A stretch of 33,849 nucleotides of DNA from an uncultured bacterium (lineage in GTDB: Bacteria; Bacillota; Clostridia; Oscillospirales; CAG-272): positions 1-33,849 of the forward strand of contig CASFDI010000043.1 of NCBI GenBank assembly GCA_949293405.1. Reading direction: 5' to 3'. The translations under genes and the position numbers were made by a program. Below the pieces are notes generated by a model that did not search any database, was not told where the DNA came from, and worked only from the letters and a program-made list of their open reading frames with translations. This document shows, piece by piece, positions 8,059 through 15,168 of the stretch; positions within the stretch are counted from its first letter, which is position 1; each line of letters starts with the position of its first letter.

Positions 8059-8122
8059 CCGTCGGGCGCCTGCGTATGAAAAAGCAAGGTTTCCGTCACA
8101 GACAAAAACCTTGCACCGACGG
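8059..8122 (-). promoter_or_regulatory. Nested hairpins in the sigK leader, including a terminator-like stem
   Basis: On the minus strand, GCAAGGTTT...AAACCTTGC (8106-8114 with 8084-8092) forms a 9-bp stem followed at once by five T residues: a typical intrinsic terminator for nadA, whose stop is at 8192. It also lies downstream of the putative sigma-E promoter, so it is inside the sigK leader. An outer pair, CCGTCGG with CCGACGG (8116-8122 with 8059-8065), encloses it and ends next to the sigK Shine-Dalgarno at 8048-8055. It may simply terminate nadA, or act as an attenuator for sigK. Confidence 0.6.
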
Positions 8123-8156
8123 GCGTCCGGAAAGGATGCCCGGTTCCGTACGCATT

Positions 8157-8185
8157 ATGGTATGCTTTTGCAGTTGCAAATATGC
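8157..8185 (-). promoter_or_regulatory. Sigma-E-type promoter for sigK
   Basis: Read leftwards: GCATATT (8179-8185), exactly 14 bp, then CATACCAT (8157-8164). The B. subtilis sigma-E consensus is KMATATT, 14 bp, CATACAMT, so only one position differs. The expected start is near 8150, about 100 nt before the sigK ATG. In B. subtilis sigK is transcribed by sigma-E RNA polymerase with SpoIIID, which makes this match biologically sensible. Confidence 0.65.
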
Positions 8186-8191
8186 GTGTCT

Positions 8192-9100
8192 TCAGCCCAT
8201 TTCGATCATGCGGCGGATGCATAGCGACGCTTCCTGCATGGTCAGCTCGTCCAGCTCAATTTCCTCTCCGGCTTGCCCCTCCAGGCACGCCAGCACTTCG
8301 GGCAGTGTGGTCAGACGCATGTCGCGGCAGATCAGTCTCTTTGACAGAGGGAAAAACCGCTTCCCGGGATATGCGTACTGCAGATGCTCGACAATTGAAT
8401 TTTCCGTTCCGATAATGAATGAGGAGGCATCGGATTGCCCGGCAAATTCCATAATGCCCGATGTGGAGCCGATATAGTCCGCGTGGCGGGTAACGCACGG
8501 CCGGCATTCGGGATGTACCAGCAACAGAGCGCCCGGATGTGCAGCCTTGGCTTGCAGGACTTCTTCTTCGGTCACCGCTGCGTGCACAGGGCAGCCTCCG
8601 GTGAGCAGAGTAATATCTTTTTCAGGGAGCATGTCGCGCACATAAGCGCCCAGGTTGCAGTCGGGAATAAACAGAATCCTGCCGTTCAGCTGAGAGACAA
8701 TTTTCAGTGCAGATGCCGAGGTCACGCAGACATCGCAGACCCGTTTGAGCGATGCGGTGGTGTTGATATAGGCCACAACAGTCGTGTCGGGATGCTCTGC
8801 CCGGTACGCCATGATCTGCTCGCGTGTGAACTGTTCCGCCATCGGACAGCCGGCATCGGGAGCAGAAAGCAGAACCCGTTTTTCGGGAGAGAGCAGTTTC
8901 ACGGTTTCCGCCATGAACCGGACGCCGCACATCAGCACAGTTTTCTGCAGGACAGTTGCCGCTTTCCGCGAGAGGGCAAACGAGTCCCCGGTGAAATCGG
9001 CAATCTCGAGAATATCGTGAGACTGATAGGTGTGTGCAAGAATACACACATCTTTTTCCTTCTTATACTGTAAAATCTTGTCCTGTATAGCGCGTAGCAT
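8192..9100 (-). CDS. nadA: Quinolinate synthase
   Basis: Condenses iminoaspartate with dihydroxyacetone phosphate to quinolinate in de novo NAD synthesis; the enzyme carries a [4Fe-4S] cluster. The 302-residue protein has LAHTYQSHDI near the start, GVRFMAE, AYINTTA, HPEC and GSTSGI. The three cluster cysteines are most likely Cys85 (AGCP), Cys170 (GGCP) and Cys258 (LICRD), because their spacing matches known NadA. AGAGGT lies 8 nt before the ATG. The start lies 38 nt inside the upstream winged-helix gene, so the two are probably cotranscribed and coupled. nadB and nadC, its usual partners, are absent from the window. Confidence 0.96.
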   Translation of the reverse strand: MLRAIQDKILQYKKEKDVCILAHTYQSHDILEIADFTGDSFALSRKAATVLQKTVLMCGVRFMAETVKLLSPEKRVLLSAPDAGCPMAEQFTREQIMAYRAEHPDTTVVAYINTTASLKRVCDVCVTSASALKIVSQLNGRILFIPDCNLGAYVRDMLPEKDITLLTGGCPVHAAVTEEEVLQAKAAHPGALLLVHPECRPCVTRHADYIGSTSGIMEFAGQSDASSFIIGTENSIVEHLQYAYPGKRFFPLSKRLICRDMRLTTLPEVLACLEGQAGEEIELDELTMQEASLCIRRMIEMG

Positions 9101-9656
9101 AGTTTGGTACCTCTTTCACTGGTATATGATAATGACGGTTGTTGACGCGGATGAGCGGAACACCTGTGCATGAAAGTGTGAAACTGTTGATCCGTTCCAC
9201 TGATGCGCGTACGCGGGCAGACAGGTGACTGCGTGCCGCATAGTAATAAGACAATTCCGATATTGCGTGCGGAACGGGCGGCAACATGATCAGGGTACGG
9301 AGCAGATAACGGTCCTCCGCCTCAAGGGAAAAAGGGAAACCGGCATAGAAGGGAAGCGGCTCTCCCACCCTATCCCGATAACGTGAGGCGGTGTATGTAC
9401 GGCCGGTCTGACGGCGCAGCAGCGAATGACGCGGCAGCCGTCCCTGCCGGACCCGGAATACAGGACAGTGTGCCGAAAGCATCTCCAGATCCTCCCGGTA
9501 AATGCCGGTGTCACAGGCGAGTACTGCACGCACACCGGGGATGGGAATCAGGTCGCACTCATAGGGATCGTAAACACTTACCACAAATCCGGCTTGCGTC
9601 AGATGCCGGTAATAAGGCCTGGCGGCTTTCAGCGACAGAGCAATCAAAGCCAACAA
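9063..9656 (-). CDS. Winged-helix protein resembling a degenerate OmpR-type response regulator
   Basis: About 197 residues, not a confidently recognised family. The first 70 residues read like a receiver-type alpha/beta fold (LALIALSLKAARPYYRHLTQAGF, then VSVYDPYE, then VRAVLACD), but a phospho-acceptor pattern is not evident. Residues about 125-190 match the layout of an OmpR/PhoB winged helix (LLRTLIMLPP...AISELSYYY...VERIN...PLIRVNNRHYHIPV). An in-frame stop at 9663-9665 forces a TTG start (9656 or 9653), with AAGGA about 11 nt upstream. An ATG at 9660 with better spacing is out of frame and closes after about 36 codons. It has a good promoter and overlaps nadA. Confidence 0.6.
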   Translation of the reverse strand: MLALIALSLKAARPYYRHLTQAGFVVSVYDPYECDLIPIPGVRAVLACDTGIYREDLEMLSAHCPVFRVRQGRLPRHSLLRRQTGRTYTASRYRDRVGEPLPFYAGFPFSLEAEDRYLLRTLIMLPPVPHAISELSYYYAARSHLSARVRASVERINSFTLSCTGVPLIRVNNRHYHIPVKEVPNYATRYTGQDFTV

Positions 9657-9693
9657 GCATTTTCACATCCTTAACATTTTATGATACAAGCGT

Positions 9694-9722
9694 ATTATAT
9701 CACAGAATATCCGACAATGCAA
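9694..9722 (-). promoter_or_regulatory. Sigma-A promoter for the winged-helix/nadA unit
   Basis: Read leftwards: TTGCAT (9717-9722), a 17-bp spacer and TATAAT (9694-9699), 37 bp before the TTG start. It is back to back with the promoter of the SDR gene, 23 bp apart. Confidence 0.75.
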
Positions 9723-9745
9723 GAGCGGCAAAGTTTAAAATTCTG

Positions 9746-9775
9746 TTGACAGTCCGCCTGTATGGCGGGTATAAT
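9746..9775 (+). promoter_or_regulatory. Consensus sigma-A promoter for the SDR gene
   Basis: TTGACA (9746-9751), an 18-bp spacer and TATAAT (9770-9775): both hexamers are perfect. The expected start is near 9782, leaving a leader of about 45 nt. Confidence 0.8.
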
Positions 9776-9826
9776 GGAAAAAACGGATTCGTTCCGGCAG
9801 ACCCGCCGGAAACAGGGGAGGCGTGT

Positions 9827-10540
9827 ATGAGAGTACTGATTACGGGAGGAACCGGAGACATCGGGAGGGAGGCAGTACGGGCGTTCTGTGAACGGGGTGA
9901 CCGGGTAGCGTTCACATATCTCTGCAGAGAAGAGCGGGCGCAGCAGATTGCCGCGCAGACAGGGGCGCTTGCCCTGCGCGCCGATGCGGCTGATCCGGAA
10001 CAGATCACCCGGGCGGTGGAGCAGGCGCGCGCGTATCTCGGCGGCTTTGATCTGCTGATCAACAATGCCGCAACCTCTTCTTTCGCCCTTCTGACCGATC
10101 TCACGGTTGCGCAGTGGCGCGCTTTCCTGGCGGTGAATCTGGACAGTCATGTGTTCTATACCCAGCAGATTCTGCCCGATATGATCCGGCAGAAGTCGGG
10201 GTGTATTCTTAATGTCGCATCGGTATGGGGGCAGACCGGCGCTTCCTGCGAGGTACATTACTCTACGGCAAAGGCCGGACTGATCGGATTCACCAAGGCT
10301 CTGGCAAAAGAGGTGGGCCCATCGGGCATCCGGGTCAACTGCGTGGCGCCCGGTGTGATCGATACCGGAATGAACCGCTCGTTGAGCGAAGAGGATCTGC
10401 GTGCGCTGTGCGACGAGACGCCGCTTGGGCGGTTGGGGACACCTGCTGAGGTGGTTTCAGCCTTTCTGTTCCTGTCTGCACCCGCGGGGGCATTCTATAC
10501 CGGACAGGTACTGGCGCCAAACGGAGGATTTTATATTTAA
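9827..10540 (+). CDS. Short-chain dehydrogenase/reductase, FabG-like
   Basis: A 237-residue classical SDR. The nucleotide-binding motif TGGTGDIG is at residues 6-13. NNAA follows the fourth strand, the catalytic Ser lies in NVASVWG, and the YSTAK motif supplies the catalytic Tyr and Lys. The C-terminus (RLGTPAEVV...FLFLSAP...TGQVLAPNGGF) is typical of 3-oxoacyl-ACP reductases and glucose dehydrogenase-like SDRs. It is therefore an NAD(P)H-dependent oxidoreductase. No fatty-acid genes are adjacent, so calling it FabG proper would be a guess. GGGGAGG lies just before the ATG at 9827; the longer open frame upstream is not coding. Confidence 0.9.
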   Translation: MRVLITGGTGDIGREAVRAFCERGDRVAFTYLCREERAQQIAAQTGALALRADAADPEQITRAVEQARAYLGGFDLLINNAATSSFALLTDLTVAQWRAFLAVNLDSHVFYTQQILPDMIRQKSGCILNVASVWGQTGASCEVHYSTAKAGLIGFTKALAKEVGPSGIRVNCVAPGVIDTGMNRSLSEEDLRALCDETPLGRLGTPAEVVSAFLFLSAPAGAFYTGQVLAPNGGFYI

Positions 10541-10555
10541 TTTTTTGTGAACCGC

Positions 10556-10584
10556 TTGCAATCCGGCGGCTTTTCTGGTATACT
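10556..10584 (+). promoter_or_regulatory. Sigma-A promoter for the SRP RNA
   Basis: TTGCAA (10556-10561), exactly 17 bp, then TATACT (10579-10584). Transcription should start near 10590, matching the 5' end expected from pairing of the RNA ends. Confidence 0.75.
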
Positions 10585-10589
10585 ATATA

Positions 10590-10936
10590 CGGAGCAGGTC
10601 GCTCTCCGGTGTTCGGTTTGTGGAAGAGGATCATACTATCCGGGGCGGTAGCGGTGCCTTGTACCTGAAATCCGCTGTAGCAGGGGGGAATCCCGTGCCA
10701 GAGGGCTGTCTTTGTGTAGTCTGCGCCGTTTGAAAATGTGTTGATGGATGGGTCTTGCGCAATCGGAGGCTGTGAACCATGTCAGGTGGGGAACCAAGCA
10801 GCATTAAGCGGTCGAACCGATGTGCCGCGAGGCAGCCTGTCCGGAGCGGATTCGGCGGTTAACGTATGTAAGGATATGTTCGACGGTGCGGTGTATGGTT
10901 CTCTTCGACAAACCGAGCCGGCGTCACACGAACACG
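10590..10936 (+). ncRNA. ffs: Signal recognition particle RNA, large Firmicute type
   Basis: RNA scaffold of the signal recognition particle, which binds Ffh and targets membrane and secreted proteins. The universally conserved helix 8 tip is at about 10781-10802: GTCAGGTGGGGAACCAAGCAGC, with a GGAA tetraloop. The two ends pair as expected of the long rod: 10614-10636 is complementary to 10893-10915 over about 20 bp with one internal loop. The length is about 330-350 nt, in the range of the Bacillus-type molecule that carries an Alu-like domain. Exact ends are estimated from the promoter and terminator. Its place directly before dnaX-ebfC-recR is the same as in B. subtilis (scr). This fills the otherwise gene-free stretch 10541-10991. 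Confidence 0.92.
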
Positions 10937-10938
10937 GA

Positions 10939-10974
10939 GGGACTGTTGCACTTACGATGCACAGTCCCCTTTTT
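10939..10974 (+). terminator. Terminator of the SRP RNA gene
   Basis: Stem GGGACTGT (10939-10946) pairs with ACAGTCCC (10961-10968), extended inside by GCA/TGC, then CCTTTTT. It ends 17 nt before the dnaX start. Confidence 0.85.
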
Positions 10975-10991
10975 GCTGTACGGGGGGAGAT

Positions 10992-12572
10992 ATGTATAAA
11001 GCACTGTATCGGAAATGGCGGCCGACCGATTTCGACGGTGTCTGCGGGCAGCCTCAGGTCACCGATATTCTGAAATATCAGGTCTCATCCGGGAAACTGT
11101 CGCATGCCTATCTGTTCTGCGGCTCGCGCGGAACCGGAAAAACCACCTGTGCCAAGATTCTGGCCAAGGCAGCCAACTGTCTTTCTCCTGTAAACGGAAA
11201 TCCGTGCAACCGCTGTTCTGCCTGCCGCAGTATCAATGAGGGCAGTGCAACCGATGTGCTGGAAATGGATGCGGCTTCCAACAACGGTGTCGAAAATGTA
11301 CGCGATCTCAAGGATGAAATCATTTACGCACCGGCAGAACTGAAGTACCGCGTCTACATTGTGGACGAGGTACACATGATGAGTGCGAGTGCCTTCAATG
11401 CGTTGCTTAAGACGCTGGAAGAGCCGCCTGCCTATGTGCTGTTCATCCTCGCTACCACCGAACTTTCCAAACTGCCGGCGACCATTGTGTCCCGCTGTCA
11501 GCGGTTTGATTTCCGCAGGCTTTCTTCACAGGTACTGACCGGAAGGCTGCAGGAGATTGCGCAGGCCGAGGGCATCGCATTGGACACTTCGGGGGCACAG
11601 GCGATCGCGCGGCTGTCTGAGGGGGGGATGCGGGATGCTATCAGTCTTCTGGAACTGTGTGCGTCGTCCCGACAGCAGATCACCGATTCACTGGTATATG
11701 AGACGGTAGGGAGCGGGAATCGCTCCGATGTACTGCGGGCGCTGGAAGCAGTCTGCAGCGGGGACTGCGGTGTGTTGCTGGAGCTTCTCGGGCAGATCTG
11801 TATGCGCTCGGGAGATCTGGGAGTGTTCTGGCAGGGACTGCTGGATGCTCATCGGGATTTGCTGGTGTTGAAGAGCACACCTGACGGCAAGCGCTATCTG
11901 GATCTGCCGGACAATGAATATGAAACACTGTCTGCTTTGGCTCAGCGGGAGACGGTCGGGGGGCTGCTTTACCGTACGCGCCTGTTGGAGACAACGCTGG
12001 ATGCGGTGCGCCGGTCGGGTAATGAAAAACGCACTGCAGCGGAAATTGCAGCAGTGCGTCTGTGCGATGCGCGGCTGTCAACTGCGCCTGAAGCGCTTCT
12101 TTCGCGTATTGAAGCTCTGGAGCGTGAGGTGGCTTCTCTGCGTGCGTCAGGTGTTACGGCAGAGCCCCCTTCCGCACCCGAAAAGCAGGCGCCAGGCACG
12201 GATGCGGGAGCAGCCAAAGCAAGAAAAGATGCCGAAAAGCCCCGGCAGAAAGAGCAGGCACCGGCGGCACCCCAGGGGACAGGCACGCCGATTCCCGGCT
12301 GGCGTCGGGTGACTGAGGAGTTCACTGCTGTGGCGCCCGCTTATGCGACTGCGCTGCGTGCTTCCAGCGGCATCATTGACCGGGACGGAACGGTTCTGGT
12401 GCGTCTGGATAAACCCAATTTTTTTACTGCCAAACTGCTTGACGACACCGCCCTTCAGAACACGGTGCTCGGTCTGGTGCAGAAATACGGCGGCGCTTCG
12501 GTCGGTGCGGTTGCCATCCGCTTTTCGGTAAAGAGCGACGGCAAAGGTACCGGCGACGAAATTATTTTCTGA
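10992..12572 (+). CDS. dnaX: DNA polymerase III subunit gamma/tau
   Basis: Clamp-loader ATPase of the replicative polymerase. The 526-residue protein opens with YKALYRKWRP, the family start. Walker A GSRGTGKT is at 44-51, followed by a zinc module with Cys72, Cys75 and Cys78, the Walker B region DEVHMM, and the sensor SRC motif (SRCQRFDFR). Residues about 385-440 are a low-complexity linker rich in Ala, Pro, Lys and Glu, followed by a C-terminal domain that in tau contacts the polymerase. GGGGGAGA precedes the ATG. It heads a dnaX-ebfC-recR group, the same order as in B. subtilis. Confidence 0.96.
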   Translation: MYKALYRKWRPTDFDGVCGQPQVTDILKYQVSSGKLSHAYLFCGSRGTGKTTCAKILAKAANCLSPVNGNPCNRCSACRSINEGSATDVLEMDAASNNGVENVRDLKDEIIYAPAELKYRVYIVDEVHMMSASAFNALLKTLEEPPAYVLFILATTELSKLPATIVSRCQRFDFRRLSSQVLTGRLQEIAQAEGIALDTSGAQAIARLSEGGMRDAISLLELCASSRQQITDSLVYETVGSGNRSDVLRALEAVCSGDCGVLLELLGQICMRSGDLGVFWQGLLDAHRDLLVLKSTPDGKRYLDLPDNEYETLSALAQRETVGGLLYRTRLLETTLDAVRRSGNEKRTAAEIAAVRLCDARLSTAPEALLSRIEALEREVASLRASGVTAEPPSAPEKQAPGTDAGAAKARKDAEKPRQKEQAPAAPQGTGTPIPGWRRVTEEFTAVAPAYATALRASSGIIDRDGTVLVRLDKPNFFTAKLLDDTALQNTVLGLVQKYGGASVGAVAIRFSVKSDGKGTGDEIIF

Positions 12573-12681
12573 TTATCTGCCGATTGGTGTATGCGGCTTC
12601 CCGCGGGCGGTTCCGTTGCGCGGGTGCGCTCTTTATGCTCTGACGGCATGAATATGAATTCCGGGAAAGGACGGGAAGAAT

Positions 12682-13032
12682 ATGAAAGTGAGATTGCCCA
12701 ACAATGGCGGCGGCGGGATGCAGGATATGCTCCGGCAGGCTCAGAAGATGCAGGAGGATATGGCGGCACTCCAGGCAGACCTGGAAGAACGCGTATATGA
12801 TATCAGCGCGGGCGGCGGCATGGTGAAACTGCAGATCAACGGCAAGCGCCGGGTGTTGCATATGGAGATTCAGCCCGACATCGTGGATCCGGACGATATT
12901 GAAACCCTGTCTGATGTGCTGGTTGCCGCGGTGAATGAGGCCATCCAGAAGGTGGATGACACCGCTGCGCAGGAGATGGGGAAGATCACAGGTGCGATGG
13001 GACTCGCAGGCGGTATGCCGGGGCTGTTCTGA
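12682..13032 (+). CDS. ebfC: YbaB/EbfC family nucleoid-associated protein
   Basis: A 116-residue protein of the YbaB/EbfC family, small dimeric DNA-binding proteins encoded between dnaX and recR in many bacteria. The signature MQDMLRQAQKMQEDMAALQADLEE is at residues 13-36, followed by GGGMVKLQINGKRRVLHMEI and the C-terminal Gly/Met-rich tail. GGGAAG lies 5 nt before the ATG. The 109-bp gap after dnaX contains no gene I can support. Confidence 0.95.
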   Translation: MKVRLPNNGGGGMQDMLRQAQKMQEDMAALQADLEERVYDISAGGGMVKLQINGKRRVLHMEIQPDIVDPDDIETLSDVLVAAVNEAIQKVDDTAAQEMGKITGAMGLAGGMPGLF

Positions 13033-13035
13033 GAC

Positions 13036-13644
13036 ATGACCGAATATATTGCGCCCATGCAGCGGCTGATTGATCAGTTCCGCGCGTTGCCCGGGATCGG
13101 GGGAAAGACCGCTGTGCGCCTGGCGTTTTCCGTGGTAGGAGGATCGGATGCCGCAGCCCAGGAATTTGCTGATGCGATTCTGTCTGCCAAGCGGGATATT
13201 CATACCTGCCCGGTGTGTTTTAATTTTTCAGACGGCGAGCTCTGCCCGATCTGCTCCGATCCGAAGCGGGATCGCAGGGTGATCTGCGTAGTGGAAGATG
13301 CCCGTGCGGTGCTGAGCATGGAGCGGGTGCGTGATTATCACGGCCTGTACCATGTTCTGGGCGGTGTACTTTCTCCGATGAATGGCATCGGCCCGGAAGA
13401 CCTGCACATCCGTGAATTGCTGGAGCGGTTGTCGGACGGCAGTGTCGAAGAGGTGATTGTTGCAACCAACCCTACGGTAGAGGGTGAAACCACTGCTGTC
13501 TATCTGGCAAAAATTCTGGGCAGACTCGGTGTGCGCGTCTCCAGACTGGCATACGGAATTCCGGTCGGGGGAGATCTGGAGTACGCCGATGAGGTGACCC
13601 TTCACCGTGCGCTGGAAGGCAGGCGCAGCCTGCTGAACGAATAA
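13036..13644 (+). CDS. recR: Recombination mediator protein RecR
   Basis: Works with RecO and RecF to load RecA on gapped DNA. The 202-residue protein has an N-terminal helix-hairpin-helix (FRALPGIGGKTAVRLAF), a C4 zinc finger (Cys58, Cys61, Cys70, Cys73) and a Toprim domain beginning ICVVEDARAV with ATNPTVEGETTA. It starts 3 nt after the ebfC stop, so translation is probably coupled. A strong hairpin follows the stop. Confidence 0.97.
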   Translation: MTEYIAPMQRLIDQFRALPGIGGKTAVRLAFSVVGGSDAAAQEFADAILSAKRDIHTCPVCFNFSDGELCPICSDPKRDRRVICVVEDARAVLSMERVRDYHGLYHVLGGVLSPMNGIGPEDLHIRELLERLSDGSVEEVIVATNPTVEGETTAVYLAKILGRLGVRVSRLAYGIPVGGDLEYADEVTLHRALEGRRSLLNE

Positions 13645-13678
13645 AACAGCCGCACCCGGGTGACGGGTGCGGCTGTTT
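13644..13678. terminator. Bidirectional terminator between recR and the protease gene
   Basis: A perfect 15-bp stem (13644-13658 with 13664-13678), a 5-nt loop, flanked by AAA and TTT. It serves the two converging genes, recR and the lipoprotein protease. Confidence 0.85.
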
Positions 13679-13691
13679 CGGTGCCTGATTT

Positions 13692-15056
13692 TTACGGGAT
13701 CTGGCTGATCCCGGATGCGGAGAGCGCGACGGAAACAGTTTGCTCTGTTCCGTTGCGCAGCACGGTGAGGGAAATCGTATCACCTTCCCGTGCCTGCAGC
13801 AGCAGGTCCACCAGGATGAATGAGCGGTCCAGGGTATAAGTGGTATCATGGATAGTGCAACTCTTGAGAATATCGCCGCTCTCGAGGAGGCCTGCAGCCA
13901 GTCCGTCAGAGGAAACATTCGTAATCATCACGGTTTCACGCAGTCTCGTGACACCTGCATCCGCATCGTAATATGCTTCGGATGCGCTGATGCCTACCGT
14001 GACACCCAGCATGCATTTATGCACGCTCGCGTATCCTGCGGAAGTACTGTTGTCAATAATATTCTGTGCGACCGAGACCGCAATGTTGGAAGGAATGGCG
14101 AAGGCAATGTTTTCAACCGAGGAATCGGAAATTTTGGCATTTACGATGCCGATGAGTTCTCCTTGACTGTTGAAGAGTCCGCCGCCGCTGTTTCCTGAGT
14201 TCACCGCCGCATCGATACGCATGACGCGGTAGGTAACAGCGGTTTTGTCGTCGGCTGCAGTCATCGTCAACTGTTCGCTGTCGATGGAAATGATGCCTTT
14301 GGTGACCGATATGCCGGCTCCCTCTGCGTTTCCGATGGCGATGGCATCGGTACCTACTGTCACCAGATTGGAGTCGCTGACCGTGACGGGCTGCGCATCG
14401 CTGGCGCGAAGCAGGGTGCTGCCGGTAATTTTCAGTACGGCAATATCGTAAGTCATCGAGCCGCCTACATAACTGGCCGGAATGGCATAATCTGACATGC
14501 CCTCGGTTCCGTACAGATAGACATGAATGCTATCGCTGATGCCGTCTGTTCCGGTTGAATTGTTCTGGTAGACCACATGGTGATTGGTGATAATGTATGC
14601 GTCACCGGCTCCTTTGTCCATCTGATAGATGACGCCTGAACCGCTGGACTGCATCTGGGAAGTGGTTACCTGACCCCAGAAATTGGTTGTGCGTATCGTA
14701 TGGGTGGCGGTCACACTTACGGAAGCAAGCAACGGTTTAGCTACGGAGCGGTCGGTTTCACTCGTGTTGAAGATGGTGATTTCGCCGTCTTCAGGCTGCA
14801 TGTATTCTTTGAGAAAATCCAGCATGGATCCCGTGAAGCCTGCTTGCTGTGCAGCTTCGTAAAGGCTCTCTACCGAAGGGGAATCGGCCTTCAGGCTTGC
14901 GAGCCATTCCTGCTCGGTCCCCTTGAATCCGTTATCAACTGCGATCTCATAAGCGCTTTTGCCGCCGCTTACGGTCGTGGTGCCCATGCATGAGGTCAGC
15001 AACAATACCGACATCAGCAACAGGGCGAAAAACTGCAGGAAGACTTTCGTTTTCAT
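13692..15056 (-). CDS. HtrA-like trypsin-family serine protease, lipoprotein
   Basis: A 454-residue exported protein. The signal peptide ends in a lipobox LLTSC with Cys23 as the lipidated residue, so it should sit on the outer face of the membrane. Residues about 33-56 carry the short SAYEIAVDNGFKGTEQEWL motif common in collagen-like and phage-fibre proteins, with a degenerate copy at 62-84. The chymotrypsin-fold domain has His160 (TNHHVV), Asp204 (TYDIAVLKI) and Ser290 (NSGNSGG). A divergent PDZ domain occupies about 360-454. The ATG at 15056 has GAGGAG upstream; the longer frame to 15125 would bury the signal peptide. It probably degrades misfolded exported proteins. The target is unknown. 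Confidence 0.9.
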   Translation of the reverse strand: MKTKVFLQFFALLLMSVLLLTSCMGTTTVSGGKSAYEIAVDNGFKGTEQEWLASLKADSPSVESLYEAAQQAGFTGSMLDFLKEYMQPEDGEITIFNTSETDRSVAKPLLASVSVTATHTIRTTNFWGQVTTSQMQSSGSGVIYQMDKGAGDAYIITNHHVVYQNNSTGTDGISDSIHVYLYGTEGMSDYAIPASYVGGSMTYDIAVLKITGSTLLRASDAQPVTVSDSNLVTVGTDAIAIGNAEGAGISVTKGIISIDSEQLTMTAADDKTAVTYRVMRIDAAVNSGNSGGGLFNSQGELIGIVNAKISDSSVENIAFAIPSNIAVSVAQNIIDNSTSAGYASVHKCMLGVTVGISASEAYYDADAGVTRLRETVMITNVSSDGLAAGLLESGDILKSCTIHDTTYTLDRSFILVDLLLQAREGDTISLTVLRNGTEQTVSVALSASGISQIP

Positions 15057-15168
15057 ACTGCCAGCTCCTCTTGTCTTTTCAGAATTCTTACATGTGAGTA
15101 TATCGGAAAATAAAGACCATTTCATGACATTCTGTTAAATATTTTGTAAAACCTGGGGGATGGGATCA

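Noticed and set aside
9383..9826. N-terminal extension of the SDR protein (open frame from 9383)
   Set aside because: This part runs through the promoter and opposite the winged-helix gene; the SDR family starts at the Rossmann motif, directly after the ATG at 9827 with GGGGAGG.
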